Assembly (NCBI GenBank): GCA_012295275.1
Contig: CM022671.1
Span: forward strand, 34,774,183 to 34,838,182
Origin: Chrysomallon squamiferum
Taxonomy: Eukaryota; Mollusca; Gastropoda; Neomphalida; Peltospiridae
DNA length: 64,000 nt
Reading direction: 5' to 3'
Shown: piece by piece, positions 28,681-62,979 of the stretch
Position numbering within the stretch: position 1 is the stretch's first letter
Layout of the letters: every line of letters starts with the position of its first letter
Notes under the pieces: generated by a model
Database searches by the model: none
What the model was told of the DNA's origin: nothing
The model's input: the letters and a program-made list of their open reading frames with translations, nothing else
Made by a program: the position numbers and the translations under genes

Positions 28681-30248
28681 AAGAGGTTCATGGAGAGACA
28701 GTTTCTGACATAAATTGTTTATATCACAGTAGTGAGACCAAGAGCAAGAAATTTTGCATCATGTAAATCTGAGCTTTCCTTAAAGCGGACAGAAATTTTA
28801 TAACATATGACGAAAGTTAGCCAGTGAAAAGAAAGGTTGTATACTAGTATTATTTATTATACATGCAATGGAATAATGGTTAGAAAGGAGAGTATATGAG
28901 GGATATACTGTAATTAATATGAACATGGTAACAGCATGTTGTTCAGTGTGTAGTGAGTATGGAATAAATTGATTCTTGGTTTCTGGTAAAGACAGTGCAG
29001 GAAATTATGCTTAACGATTGAATATTCTGTGGTAGTTTCGTGTCGGCTTGAATCAGAGATCATATTTGAAAAAATGTATAGTTTTATATTTTGTTGTTAC
29101 TCTGTTAATTTACTGTATTGTTTAATTTGCTTAACGGTGAATAATATGAATTTATATATATTTATATATATAAATCAGTTATCCTGACTTTGTGTCTAAG
29201 ATTACCTATATGAGAAAATATATTTAATAAAATATGGGCAAACAGGCAAGTTTAACGTAGGAAAGAAAAATAAAAACAAGTTTCAGTCGGCGAGTTACTA
29301 ATACTCTGTCATTTCACTGACAGTAATGCATTAGGACATAATTACATCTCGTTATCAAATGAAAAACAAATCATTATTTTTTAAAAAGATTTATTTTAAA
29401 AAATAAAACCCGCGCTGAACACATTCCTCTGGACTGCTCGTTTCTGTTAATCCTCGCTGTGTTTTCGTTAAGCCTATTAGTGTTATCCGATTTGCGAGAA
29501 AATTTATTGATGAAAAATAATTTTGACAATTTTAATTTGTCACCAACTGCCGCTGCATTGCAGAGATTATAACTTTCGAAATAAATCGTTTTTGCCTTGA
29601 ATCTGCAATGAAAATATCTATAGTGCGCCCAGTAATTTTGAATAATACCAAAAAATTGCAATAATAAAGGGAAAAAATAAAATAAAAATGTTTTCATTAA
29701 TGGCGTTCACGTCAACTCATTATATAGAAATGTGACGGCATTTTCAGTTAAAAAAAAAATGAGTGTGAACTGTAGACAGATTTACATTTAGAAAACGACA
29801 ACAGCATGATAAAAATAAATCAATGTTATCTTAACATTTCAGATTGTACCTTAATATTTATATTGACGATTACAGGGTGACCAGTAAATGACTTTTGTAA
29901 TAAGGTATGAGAGGAAAGCCGCACAAAATTTTAATTATTATTATTTTTTTTTTTAATATATTTTTTTTTTTTTTTTTACAGGTTGTTTTGTATGTGATGT
30001 AAAACACACAAGATATTCTTTTTGGGATAAATTCTGATCTTACTCAATTGCTAAAGGTTTGTATATTTAGATGATTTATAAATTCATTCTGAATGCATTC
30101 ATTATGATATACAGAAGAAAACTACATATATGTGTGTGTATGTGATTGTGCGTGTGTGTGTGTGTGTTCTATCTGGTTAATCTGGTATCTTTTTCATGCT
30201 CTAACAAAATGTATAACATGTTTTCAAAACAATGTTTTTAATGATAAA

Positions 30249-30388
<140 letters not shown>

Positions 30389-30399
30389 ATTGACTGATT

Positions 30400-30897
30400 T
30401 TTACGACTTCGTGTACGTAAAATGTTCTGACAGAGACCACAGCAGGCGTTCTTGCACCGTTACGTAACGGAATTATGTCGCAGCCGACGGCGTCGTGAAA
30501 AAACACTTGTCTGCGACGTAGATAATTCACTGTTAATTCTGCACACGCTGCTGCTGCTGGCGTTCACGAGGCTGTCGCTCACCTGAGTGATTCACTTTAC
30601 GTTAATCTGCCTCTCACGTTTCAGTCGGCTTCCAGTCAGATTGTTTCGTAACAGCTTTGTGTGGGCTGCGGTAACAGACGCGTTTAAAAGAGGAGTTCAG
30701 TGAATTAAAACTCACCCGACTCCGTGTCGCTGAGTTAAACTTGGATCTCTGGTAGAACTCATCGTACTTGATAACACAGAGACCTGCTGCTTCACTCGGG
30801 GCTTTCTGAAAAGGACAGGCTGTCAGGAACGCATTAATATTTTACTGAAATTTTTACTGATTCATCGAACTCGGATGAGATGACGCAGAGTCGAAAG
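30400..30897 (+). promoter_or_regulatory. Candidate promoter and untranslated first exon
   Basis: A complex, CpG-containing stretch free of simple repeats follows the GA/GACA block and ends at GAAAG followed by GTATTT at 30898, a usable donor. It lies 0.8 kb before the acceptor at 31715. A TTTAAAAG element lies at about 30684 and Inr-like TTCAGT at about 30697, but they are too close together for a standard TATA-to-start spacing. No long open frame is present. It is the nearest candidate for the leader exon of the adhesion gene; RNA evidence is absent. Confidence 0.25.
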
Positions 30898-31732
30898 GTA
30901 TTTAACCTGATGAACGATAAGTGTGAGAAGGATGACTTGTCAAATGTTACGGTGACGTATCATTTTACAGAAGTGTGGTAGACTGAAACTAACTACCCAC
31001 TCGAATAATTTGAGATCTAGTAGGCTGCTGAATCGAGATCCGCGTGACGGATTTAAAATGAACTGTAAGGACACAGAATTTTTGCAATAGAATTTTTTTA
31101 CAGTTATTGTATTATGGATATTTGTAAAACAGAGGGATAAAAGAATTTTATAAAATGTCAGTAATCAACACTAACACAATTTCTTTTTTTTTTTTAATAA
31201 CACGATTTCGGAGTGTTTGAATTGCGTGCCTATTCAGGCGTACATAAACCTTTTTTTTTTTCTTTCTTTTTTAAAAACGTGCATAAATAGAACTGATGAA
31301 TAGAATTTCAAAATCGATAAAGAACTGATGCATTCCATTATGGATGTTAGCGACCTGTTTAATGTAATACATAAAAATTACAAATTGTTCTATTATGTCG
31401 TTGGGTTCCATGTAATGTGTATATATGCACGTGTGTGTACGCGTGCAAAGGATTTTGGGAGCGTGTGACAGTGTATTTCAGTTTGTGAGCGACTGTATGT
31501 GCATGATTCCTTCACGAATGGTCATCTTTGCGTTTATTTGTATAAGATAATTGTATTAACACATGAAGAACACTGCTACATGGTTCTTTAATATATAATA
31601 TATACTTCAATGTTGTGTTTGTACGTAAGCTTGAATTTATACAGAAGCGTATGAATAGCATACAATTATAAATAAGCCTTTACCAAAAAACAAAGCTTTT
31701 TTTTACGTTTTTCAGGATTAAACGAAGGCGAA

Positions 31733-31898
31733 ATGAAGACCCGCGTGAACGTAATAATGATGACTATACAATGAACAGGAGAGACTGACAAATACTACGT
31801 TTTCGACTTTCATATGGATTAGCTATTTGTGTAGTGATAAGAGGAAAGATTGTGAACGAATGAGAGGGAGATGTAGGAGAATCAGACACAGAAAATAA
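31733..31898 (+). promoter_or_regulatory. Cluster of upstream ORFs before the start codon
   Basis: The 184-base untranslated part of the exon holds at least four short ORFs: 31733-31774 (13 codons), 31771-31788, 31860-31898 and a bare start-stop ATG-TAG at 31871-31876. The one at 31860 stops a single base before the main ATG at 31900. If this is the real leader, scanning ribosomes would meet several starts first, which often lowers or conditions translation. All of this depends on the transcript using this exon. Confidence 0.4.
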
Positions 31899-31899
31899 C

Positions 31900-51776
<19,877 letters not shown>

Positions 51777-53100
51777 CACGACTGATATGATGCATCATGA
51801 ATTCTTATTGGCTCACAAATGAAATGACGACTTCCTATTGGTGAATGTGCATCAGGATTTGATTGGATATTTCACTGACACTTGTGAAAGTCTGTGACAT
51901 TTCTTTTTTGTTTCTGAGTAGCTGGGGAAAAATTCTTATGCACACATTTATTCAAGAGGAAGGTGTTTAAAAAGAATTATTACAAAACGTTTTGTGCCAA
52001 CCCAATTACATCACTTCAGGTGAAACCTTCTGATATGCAATAACAATAACAGCAACCACAGAACAGTTGAACAAAACAGAGGCACTTTATGATTTTGTCA
52101 GTTTGATGTCACTGATGACTAGGTGCGTGTTCTGCAGATATTTACAGACGTTCAGTGATAAAATAATACACAAATTTCATCATGTAGTGGTTGGTTGGAT
52201 ACAAACGCTTATAATTTGTTTGTTGTTTGTACGGTCTACTGGAAGCCCTTCTATGGGCATCATCAACTAACCAGTTTTAAATTAAGCTATTAAAATACGC
52301 TTGTTGATGTTTCGAAAATTTTAAATGTGTATCAATCAAATTTAATGTCTTTTAATATCTTTCAGAGATTAGGGAGAAAATAAATGTAAATAATATATTA
52401 TACAGAAAATACTGGTATTGTCAGTTACTTAGACGTCATGTTTGTGTTAAATATAAATCCATTTTCTAAATGTACAATCCAAAAACATTTGGAACAATCT
52501 TCAGCTCTTGTTTATTGAACTGTTAAAAACTTTACATAATTATGGAATCTGCTGCAGTAACGTTCACGTAAATTTTTTTAAAAATGACTTACTCTATCGG
52601 AATTACTGTTTACATTAAAATAACTGTTAGTAAAGTGTTTTACAAGGTCAGTAGCCGTGTTGATGTTGAACTATTCATTTAGTTCTTTGCTGCGTCTGAC
52701 AAAACGTAACCAGAGAAACGAGGAATCAAACTCTTGAGGAAAGGTTTAATTTCAGCACGTTACGCGTATTTCATTGTTTGTTCTCGTGCGTTATTTTTGT
52801 GTTAGTATTCTTGACAAGTGATTTTCTTTCTCTTATTTTATTTCAAAAAATCCTGAATGTGATTCATTACTGAACTGTTTTCGAATGATAAGACATTCCG
52901 CAAATGAATCTGGATTATTAATCGCTACTTTCTTAATCGTTCATCTGCCTACTAAAGGTTCACCAACCACCAATAAAGAAGTAAATATTCAGTTGACTAA
53001 CGGTTCTAACTGACAATTCAGAAAGGATTCTAAATTGATCAGACAGAAAATAATGATTCATTGGCAACCAATAAAAGAAAGCAAGAACGGATTCGTTGAT
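51777..53100 (+). other. Probable 3' untranslated region
   Basis: Directly after the stop codon the DNA is complex and almost free of microsatellites for over 2 kb, unlike the rest of the window, as expected of a retained exon end. AATAAA polyadenylation signals occur at 52379-52384, 52972-52977 and 53070-53075; the true cleavage site is unknown. There is no coding exon after 51776 that I can support, including no transmembrane or FIGQY-type alternative last exon. Confidence 0.4.
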
Positions 53101-54904
53101 GATCGCCCAAGGAAGATTTGTTGTTAAATAGTCAACAAATGAATAATTCGTAAACAAACAGTGAATAATATCTGACACCATTGTGATTCTCTCTGATACA
53201 TCTACACAAGCAGAAAGACAAGATTCAGACCAGTTAATATTTGCCATTCTCTGTGACCCAGTTTTCTTGCGCTATTCAAGTGTTTAAAACGGTGTTGTGA
53301 GATTCTAAGATTACTTTTGAAAATTGAAGTGTTTAAAACTGTGTGTTTCCGCTTTATTACTTTAAAAATATTTCCAGCAGTATAATTGTTATAACACTGA
53401 CTAGACAGCAGTGAATACAGGAAATTTCAGTGAAACTCTACTGAACGCTTTCCTGTCAAACAATGCAAAGAAGCGAATTTGTTCAGATACTGAATTTAAA
53501 TCATTTTCTTTCACTTGTTATAGTTAGCCTGTCTGCTGCTGTGAAAATGCTCATGAATGTACATATTTCTTCATGATTCTCTTTCTTATCTGTGTTCATA
53601 CTCAATTTTGATGTTTCATCTGTAAAATCAAACGTTTAGTTGTTGGATGTAAGAATTTAGAAAAAAACAAAATGTACGATATCAAGTTTATTCTTTGTCA
53701 TTCGCCTCACTTCTGCACATTGTAATATCATCTGTCCAGTTCCCAAATGTTTTGAAGTTTCAGAATAATTAGCAGAAATGGAATTATCCATATTTTGTCC
53801 ACGTTTAGACTCTTAATCTAGATCGTAATCCTTATTAACACATATCTAAACACATATATTTTTTATTACTTTTACTACAAAACTAATACAATTTACAGAC
53901 ATCGAAATAACGAGACTGTGAAAACAAAAACATTTATGTCATGATTTTACAAATAACTGAAACAATTTTGTTACTGTTCCCGACGCGAGGGAAATATTTT
54001 TCTCATTACGACTTTGGGAAAGAAGTTTTATATTTTATTATAGAATGTTGTTTGATCCTCTTAAAATATAGTTGTAAAAATAATTTTGCCGCTTTCGAAA
54101 CAAAAAATATCAAATATTTTAAAGAAGAAAAATTATTCTTAATCTTTAATGTCTTTTTCATGACAATATATATATATATATATGATTTGCTTTGTTAAAT
54201 GAAATTTAAAATTACTACGAATGAAATAACAATTTAATTAATGTATGCATTAAATGCGAAATGAAGTTTAATGCAGCAAACGGTTGTGACTAATCAATCA
54301 TTGTTAGTTGTATAGATATTATTTTACCTTTTGGTATGCGCATGTGCCAACATACTGTTATTATCTTATGTTCCGTTTTAGCACTGTGAGCGGGAAACTA
54401 TTATGTTTGCCAATATTTTGACTGAATATTACTACATATTTTATAAATGGCAGATACTCATAAATATATGTAAATATATATATTTCCTTCTGTGTCCAAA
54501 CATTTATAATGTTCTATTTCATTTTCATATTATTTTCTTTTAATTCTTGTAATACGTTTCTTTGCACTCATGTTTACTTAGATATATGCACATATACCTT
54601 CACATACATAGTGTTTAATGATTGAGACCGACATACATAACAACATGTACATCCAACATTAACAGACTGGTAACACTGAAGCTCCTAAACAGAATGAGGT
54701 ATATTTTCTGTTAACACACGTCATGATTTGAAAACTTCAACTAATGCACTAAAGTTCTCCATATTCCTGTTTTAAAACTTTCAAAATTATTCTCGAATCG
54801 ACATTAAGTTATTATTTCGATTATTTGTGCGTATATTTAGCAGCCATTGGCTAAAAATTAACGTCTGCTTCAAGGTTACATCTTGACCTTACTACTATGC
54901 ATTT

Positions 54905-54938
<34 letters not shown>

Positions 54939-55769
54939 TTGTTGTCTTCATTATTTTTAATTATAGCAGTCTATGTGGGTCAGTTATTATAATAACTTCA
55001 GTTTTTACCCATTTTTATATATATATATATATATACCTAACAAACATACTTAAATACACACTTACATTCAAACACACATACAGATATACAAGCATACATA
55101 CACAAATACAAATAGACACACATACATACATACGTACATAGACACACACACACACACACACATACGTACGTAAGAGTAAATTTCAGACTTGGATTACAAG
55201 GTATCCTTTTAATGACAGTGTTTAAAACTATTTCTGATACAGCTGAAAATGCAGATTAAAATTAATCTCAGTGCTTAAACTTTCCGATCTGTTACCAGCC
55301 TGGGTGAAACGTCCAAATGGAAAACTTTGATAATTGCAAACCCACATTATTTTCTGACGTAGCGTGCAGTTGTCGATCTTGATCTAGATGCAAACCCTGG
55401 CAAAAAAAAAAAAAAAAAAAAAAGATTATGCCGCTAGAGGAAATCCATTATCCCAAAAAATCCATATTTTCTTTTACTGATTTTCAATACGGTTAGTACA
55501 ATAGACTGTAATTGAGTATTCCTACTATATATTTGTTACCTATTCAGGCAGCTTCTTTCATATACATTTTCTCTCTTTTTTTTTATCTTTTTTTCTTTTT
55601 CTTTTCTTGCTTCCTATTCTTCTTTTTCTTCGTCTTCTTTATCTTCGTCCTCTTTTATCGTAAGAAACTTCTATTAATAAATTTCGCTCTTTTAATGTCC
55701 GTTAAATTATATTTACATTATTTTTCTAATTTTCAAATTTTGGATAAGGGTCCTCTATCTGTATTATTC

Positions 55770-55772
55770 TTC

Positions 55773-55844
<72 letters not shown>
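55770..55844. repeat. (TTA)n microsatellite
   Basis: Pure TTA array. Confidence 0.97.
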
Positions 55845-55845
<1 letters not shown>

Positions 55846-56247
55846 ATGTACGATTATTTATTAAATTTCATTCCCCATAACAAAACAGACTGAAAAAAAA
55901 AAAAAAAAATGGAAAAGACAACAAAAAACAAAACAGAATATTGTGTTGGTTGTTAACCATTTCCAGTTGCGATAACTCAGAGTTATCGTTCTTTGCATGG
56001 TAGTCTTACACATTTACACATCAGTTTATTTTTTCAAAGTTGTTTTTCTTGTTTTCTTACGTTTATTTTTGTTTTCAAAAAATGTTTTATTATTCTCAGC
56101 TGTGCAATAGAAGATTTTATTATGATTGTGAATAAACAGTTACTTTTCCTAAAATATTTTGTTTGCGTTTTTTTCATTCAGTGTCTAAATTAAGATATAT
56201 TTATAAAACTTTAATTTATTAGTATATGCAGTATAGCTTCTGAGAAT

Positions 56248-56290
<43 letters not shown>

Positions 56291-57496
56291 CAAAACATTT
56301 ATAATACAAATACAGTGAGAAAATTTTATGTATTTAGTATTGATTCAAAAAATAAAAAATGTTGTTGCAAATGACAAAAAATAAAAAAAAATGATCGAGT
56401 TTTCTCAAGGATTATAACCGCATCACATATTTATCGAAATATTTGATATCCAAAAGTCAATGAAAGAATAACAAAAATAACCAGATTGTTGCTCAATAAA
56501 ACAAACTTCAACTTTTTACTTCTTTCGAATTTTATTTTTTAAAAATATTCTATCAAATTAATTTAATTATAATATTTTTTTACCCAATCTCTTCAAACCT
56601 TTATTATTTTTTTTTATTATTATTATTTTTTTTTTTTTTTTTTTTTTTTTCATCCACGGTTCCACAGAATAAGCATCATATGGCTTCAGCACTAACCTGC
56701 AGGATCTTCGACAGCCGCGTTGCCTGGATACGATGACATTTAACATTCCCCCTTAATTATACTTTATTATATTAAGAAAGACAAGATGAGGGCACAGTAT
56801 TTTCTTTCAATAAATCAAACTGCACATGAGCCAGGCAAAGAGCCGACGGGGGGGGAGACCGCGTCTTCTGCATTACGCTGAGCTTACGGCTCCGTGATTA
56901 TAGCGGAATGAGAACCAGTCCACAGCTTCTGCCGGCAAGCGGTTGAATAATTACAGACGCGGGCACTTCCTGTTGAATTATTCAGAAGCGATGTCGTTCA
57001 TTGTGATGTTACAAACACCTGTGTGATGAAGAGGTCAGCCAAATAACAGAGCTGGGAAACTGATAACGTAAAAATATATATATGTATTATAAAGTTCGAG
57101 CATAAAAGAGAACTAAAAAGGATTCATAACAGTAGGAAGAAGTAAATTAGTAGGAGAAAAGAGAAGTGAAAAAGGCAGAATAAAGAACATGACTTCGTGT
57201 TTAAAAAAGGTTTCAGTATTTTGTAAATTAATGGTTATCAGACGTCAGCTGTTTAGGCTGTATGTAATCATGGTATTGTTCGGCAGTCTCTACCTTTCCC
57301 CCCTGTGAATTATTCTATTAGTTGATGCATTTTTTTCCCCACATAAAAGTGCGGCCCTCATTTAAAAGTACAGTAGTTGTGAGACACTGAAAAAAAATGT
57401 AAAGAACCCAAAGAAACAACAACAAAAATAATACATTTTTTTCGAGTGGCTTCTTCATATTTTAGAAAGATTAATCTTCATGTTAATTTTTTTAAC

Positions 57497-57602
57497 TCTC
57501 TCTCTCTCTCCTCTCCATCTCTTTCTCAATCGCTCTATCTCTGACTCTCTCTCTCTCTCTCTCTCTTTCTCATCTCTATGTCTCCTGCTATCTCTCTGTA
57601 TC

Positions 57603-57635
<33 letters not shown>

Positions 57636-57770
57636 ATCTGTCTCCTGCTTTATCTCTTATGTCTCTATCTCTCTGTATCCTTCTCTCTCTCTCTCTCTCT
57701 CTCTCTCATTCTTTATCTCACTTTCACCCTCTCCTACCTCCTTATCTCTCTCTCTCTCACTCTACATCTC
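57497..57770. repeat. Degenerate CT-rich array
   Basis: CT runs with repeated TATCTCTCTGTATCCTTCT pieces at 57588 and 57667, suggesting a roughly 80-base higher-order repeat. Confidence 0.85.
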
Positions 57771-60345
57771 TCAGAGCTGTTTATGAAGCTGATAGAAATC
57801 TGAGAGACTTGCTAATTGATACTAACCAAACCTCTACACTGACAGATAACAAGGGGGAAAAAAGGGAACTGAGTGAAAACTAACAGGAGAAAATAACGTA
57901 TCTGTAAATCAGGAGTCGAAGTGGAAAGAATGGATGAAATTGAAAGCCAAAAAAAAATATATCGATGAAGAAAGATGTGAACGAATTTTTTATTTTTTAA
58001 CGAATAAACGAATGAACGTTTAGTTGTGATACCGCGACATGTTTTAATATTAACGATTACAGTTTTAAGAGTCAGGCGATTCATTATATATATAATGAGG
58101 GGAATCGAACTACCAATATCCTACAGACACCGAATTTGAAACAAAAACCTACGTTTTATTTTATTTTAAAAATACTCGCAAGCATTTTCATTAAAACAAT
58201 TACTATGTTGAAATACATCCATCGACTGGAAATGCCAGATCCCCTCCTTATCTACTCTTGATAATAATATATATTTGCAAATTATGTATTTTTAACCGGA
58301 TATTATTGAAATTATTCTTAAAAAGACAAATTTTAAAATGAAGAACAAGGAAAATATTGAATGATCGTAATGCAATTTAAGATTATTTACAAAAAAAAAA
58401 AAATATTTAACTAGCAAAAATAAAAATCGTGAAAATTTCCACTTATCGAACCATTTTTTTTTCTTCTTCGTCTTCTTCAATGAAGACAATAGACATCTAT
58501 ATGTTTACACGGCAGCTGCAAATCAATTTCTGCATGGAATTAGGGACAGTGCTGAACAGCAGAGTTCTCCAAGTCGGAACGTAAATGCGCTTCTATTATT
58601 ATTAGTTTGAATATAGCCTTTTAATGAACAAACATATATAGTAGAATTAGCCAGTAATGCTTGCGTGCCACGCTTAAAGGGTGCTCTTCGATTTATCGGT
58701 TCCCTAATGGCGCGGACGATAACCGGGAAATCAATCTCATGGCGACGTAGACTGGTCCTAATTAGGGCTTCTCTTGAATGCCACCACGCACGCGGTCAAT
58801 AGCGCTTTGAAAATTAGGCGGTACAAACTCTGTGACACCAGTCTTTCCTTCGAAACGTTGCTTTAATGGCCGAAGGAAAGTAATGATCATTTTAAATGGC
58901 CGTAATACAAATAATTCTGCTTTGAGATTTAAACTGTAAGCAATTTGATTTAGGAAGTAATAGCTATCTGGTGTTTTAACCTCAGTTAAAATAATTAATT
59001 TCCTCGAACGATCTTCCACGGGCTAATTGTAATTTGTAATATCGTGACAGTAGATGTCGATACGTGATAATTTTGATATGCAGGAATTTCTTATTTATTA
59101 ATTTTCATTATTTATCATCCTCGTGGTTAAAATTCTATCATAATCACATCGTCAAGGTCAGCATTATATTAAATTAATAATAATAATAAGTAATAGTAGC
59201 AGCAGTAACAGCACCAGCAGCAGTAATAGTGGTAATATTTAGTAATACATTGAACATACATTGTTAGTAGTAATTGAAATATCAAGTTCAGTTAGATGTA
59301 TTTAAGAAAGGAAGTTGGAACTGAAAACAAAAAACACAAAACAGAAATTATATATAATGATTGCTAAATATATAATGCCTTTCCAGTGTTACAAGCGTCT
59401 GCTATCTTTTTCCTATTATTATTATTGTTGTTGGCGTTGGTGTTGTTGTTGTTGTTGTTGCTGCTGCTGCTGTTGTTATTTGTTGTTTTTATATGTATTT
59501 ATTATTATTATTATTCAATTTTTTTTTTTTCATTTGTTACAATTTGCACAAACGTTTATTTTCATAAAATGATTCCAGTTTTTGTATTCCAATCCATTAC
59601 AATTACAATTAATTTAATCACAAATTGTGATTTACGTAAGAAATTAGCTTTATTTTGTCACGTCTGCTGTATTATCGTTTTACGATATTTGACAAAACTC
59701 GCTTTTTCTTTGATAAATGTGAATTTCCTGTCTTCTTGTATTTGAAGTTGTTAGACACTGAGAAAAAACAGACACCACTTTTTAAATTATTATTTCTTTC
59801 TTTTTCTACTTCATCTTTCTTTTTTTAACAATGCTGTAACATTTGTGTAACAAAACAAAATAGGTATTCTTTTTGTCTTCTTCTTTTTTTTTTTTTTTTT
59901 CAGTTCTTCATTGTTGGTTATTTAATTATTTAAAAGCGAATTTGAAAATATACTAATTTCAAAAAATAATTTTCTTTCTGTTTATTTATTTATTTAATTA
60001 TTTGATTGTCTGGTTTGCCTAATTAATTATTTATTTCCTTATTAAGTTAATTTAGTTTTGTTTATTTCTAACATTGTTCATTATTAAAATGGTCAATACA
60101 AAAAATAATAAAAAAACAAAAAAACAAAGACAAAAAAAAAAAAATGTTACCAGACGCGACACGTTGCTTTCTCGACAAGGAGTAATGGACGACAGGTTAA
60201 TGACCTGTAAATTGACGTCTGCTCATTTCTTATTTACATTTAAAAGGAAACTTAAAAACAGATTAAGGGAAATTACGTGTAGGAAATAAGGGCCAAAAAT
60301 AGAAACAAATTAGAAATGTCCTCCTCTGTTTTAAATGTGTTTTCC

Positions 60346-60377
<32 letters not shown>

Positions 60378-62859
60378 GGTTTGTTGTTTAGTGAAGATGA
60401 CCTTTTTTATTTTGGAGATGATGTCTCCTTTGTTTTTCATTTTTAATATTTCTTTCAAAAGATCATTTTAATTTACTTTGTTTTCTTTTGTTTGTTTGTT
60501 GTTGTTTGGTGTTTGTATTTTGTATGTGTGTTTTTGTTGTTGTTGTTTTATGGTTTTGTATTTTGTCTTTTTTATTTTAATGCATTTTTTGTGTATGAGA
60601 GTATATATGGGGTTTTGTGTATGTAGGCCTATGTATGTGTGTTTCATTTGGCTTTTTTAAAATTATTATTGGGGTCGTTGTTTTTTATTTTTTATTTTTT
60701 TTTTTTTTTTTGTTGTTTTTTATTGGGGATTTATTGTTGCTTGGTATGGTTTGTTGTTGTTTTTTGCGGGCTTTTGAGGGGGGGGAGACATTCCGTGACA
60801 TCAAAAAACAACAAAGTAAGCCTGAAAATGGCTGCAGCGAATATAACATCTGACATTTCCACATGATTAGCTGGCAGTAATAACATATTTCTAGGTGTCA
60901 ATAAAATAGCATTTCTTTTCATTCTCAATTTAATCCGCCTCTTCCTTTTTCACGTTCCAATCAGATGTAATTATCATTTTCTGTGGGATTCTTGATTGAT
61001 ATGACTGAAAGCGGTATATTTTCTCATTTATACTTTTTACCAGAGAGCAAAAAATATATTTAAACAAAAACAAAAAAAAAAAAATCAAGATCGAAACCAA
61101 TTTCCTTGCTTTGGCTTATCAATATTAATCACTGGGACCCAGTCCATCATGCCCTGCAGTGCGCATGCCTAAACAGCAGACGCGCTTCCTCTGGAATGAT
61201 TTGTGAGAGTAGCAAATTCGATATACGGCGAAATCCATACTTGCAGATTTCCATTAATTGCAATATGTTCCTTTTGAAAGGGGTTTTCGTTCCTCACAAA
61301 GTGATAGCGCCATTGATCGCCTTCACAATCTGAAAGTAAATTATCTATTGACGATTTGCCGTCCTCGGGTCGCCCCACGTGACCTTCGAGATGAATGATT
61401 GCAGTGCCGAGTGCACTGGCGCTATTTGATACGTTGTCTTCCCGCTGTCTCTATTTCATTACTAGGGAATCAGATATACCGAGTTCAAACCGTGCAATCA
61501 CTGAAAACAATATCTGGAAATCTGTTTTATTTTTTTGTTACCGTTTCAACTGGCATGATGTCGTTTTTTTTTTTTTTTTTTTTTAGTTATTTGATTTTTC
61601 TTTATTTTCTGTTATTCATGGATTTTTTTTTTTTTTTTTTTTTACTTTACTTTAATTTTCTATTTCTATTTATTTATTCAGAATTAATAATAATAATAAT
61701 AATTCTATGCTTTTTTGTTTCGTTTTCTATCATTTATTATAATCATTGTTCTCTTCTGTTATTATGCAGTATCGTCGTTAGATGGCAAACAACTGCAACT
61801 GACGAATGCGCTTAATAAATTTTTATCACATAACTGAACAAAGAACAAATTATTTAAATCCAATTTGTACAATATGTCCTTCAAAGTACTTTGTTTAAGA
61901 AACTGTTATGTTATTGTTATATTGAACTGGTCTGAACGCTCAAGTAAATTATTACCTGGAAATAACCACAGACCAGAGGGGTACAAAATGTTTGATGTAA
62001 AAACCAAACATGACGCCTCAGACGTGACGTGACACAAAGCTGCAAGTCTGGTCAGGTTACCTTTTACACTATCTATGATGCTAAAAAAAACCTAAAAAAA
62101 CAGAGTTCTGTCAACGTATTTCCCCAAGCTACAAATTAAAAGGCAAAGAGCTGTTTGAGGCTTGCCAGCACCTGTTACAGAAAAAACATTAATTATATTT
62201 TGACTCCATTTATTCGCTTGTCCACAAGTATACACTTCAATTTCTTCATCTTTGTGCAGTTAAGAATTGTTGTGAAGAAGATAAACATTTCCTTGATATT
62301 CTTTTTGTTTTTAAGTAATTGTATTTACTCACTAGAAATAATTGTTTGACAACGACTGACGCCGTTTTCCTAAACTGTTGTTTGATTCTGTTGTACATTT
62401 TCATGTTTCATTTACTCCCTGAATCTTTGTTGCTCGTTCATATTTATTTCTTAATCATAACTTTTTTTTTTTTTTAATTTAATTTAATTTAATTTTATTA
62501 TTATTTTTATTATTATTATACATATTAAACGTTCATGTCTTGTATTTTGATAATATCTGTTGCAGCATAATGTCGTTGGGAGACTGTGGGGGTGCTAGAG
62601 AATTACAAAAAGAGTTACCGTTTGCTCAGTCTTTTGTGACTTTTCGTACAAATAAAAATTGCAGAATTTTATTTATTTATTTATATTTATTATTATTATT
62701 ATTATTAGATCATATATACATATGTATATATATAATTTAATTCATTTTATTTTGATATTTGTCTCCTAAATAACAAAAAAAGAACCTAGTTATTGAAATA
62801 AATTATTTCATAATTAACTGAACTTAAATACTGAAAGTAAAATTACCTGATTGTGTATA

Positions 62860-62979
<120 letters not shown>

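Noticed and set aside
52067-52270. 67-codon frame in the 3' flank
   Set aside because: It lies in the probable 3' UTR and encodes no recognisable domain.
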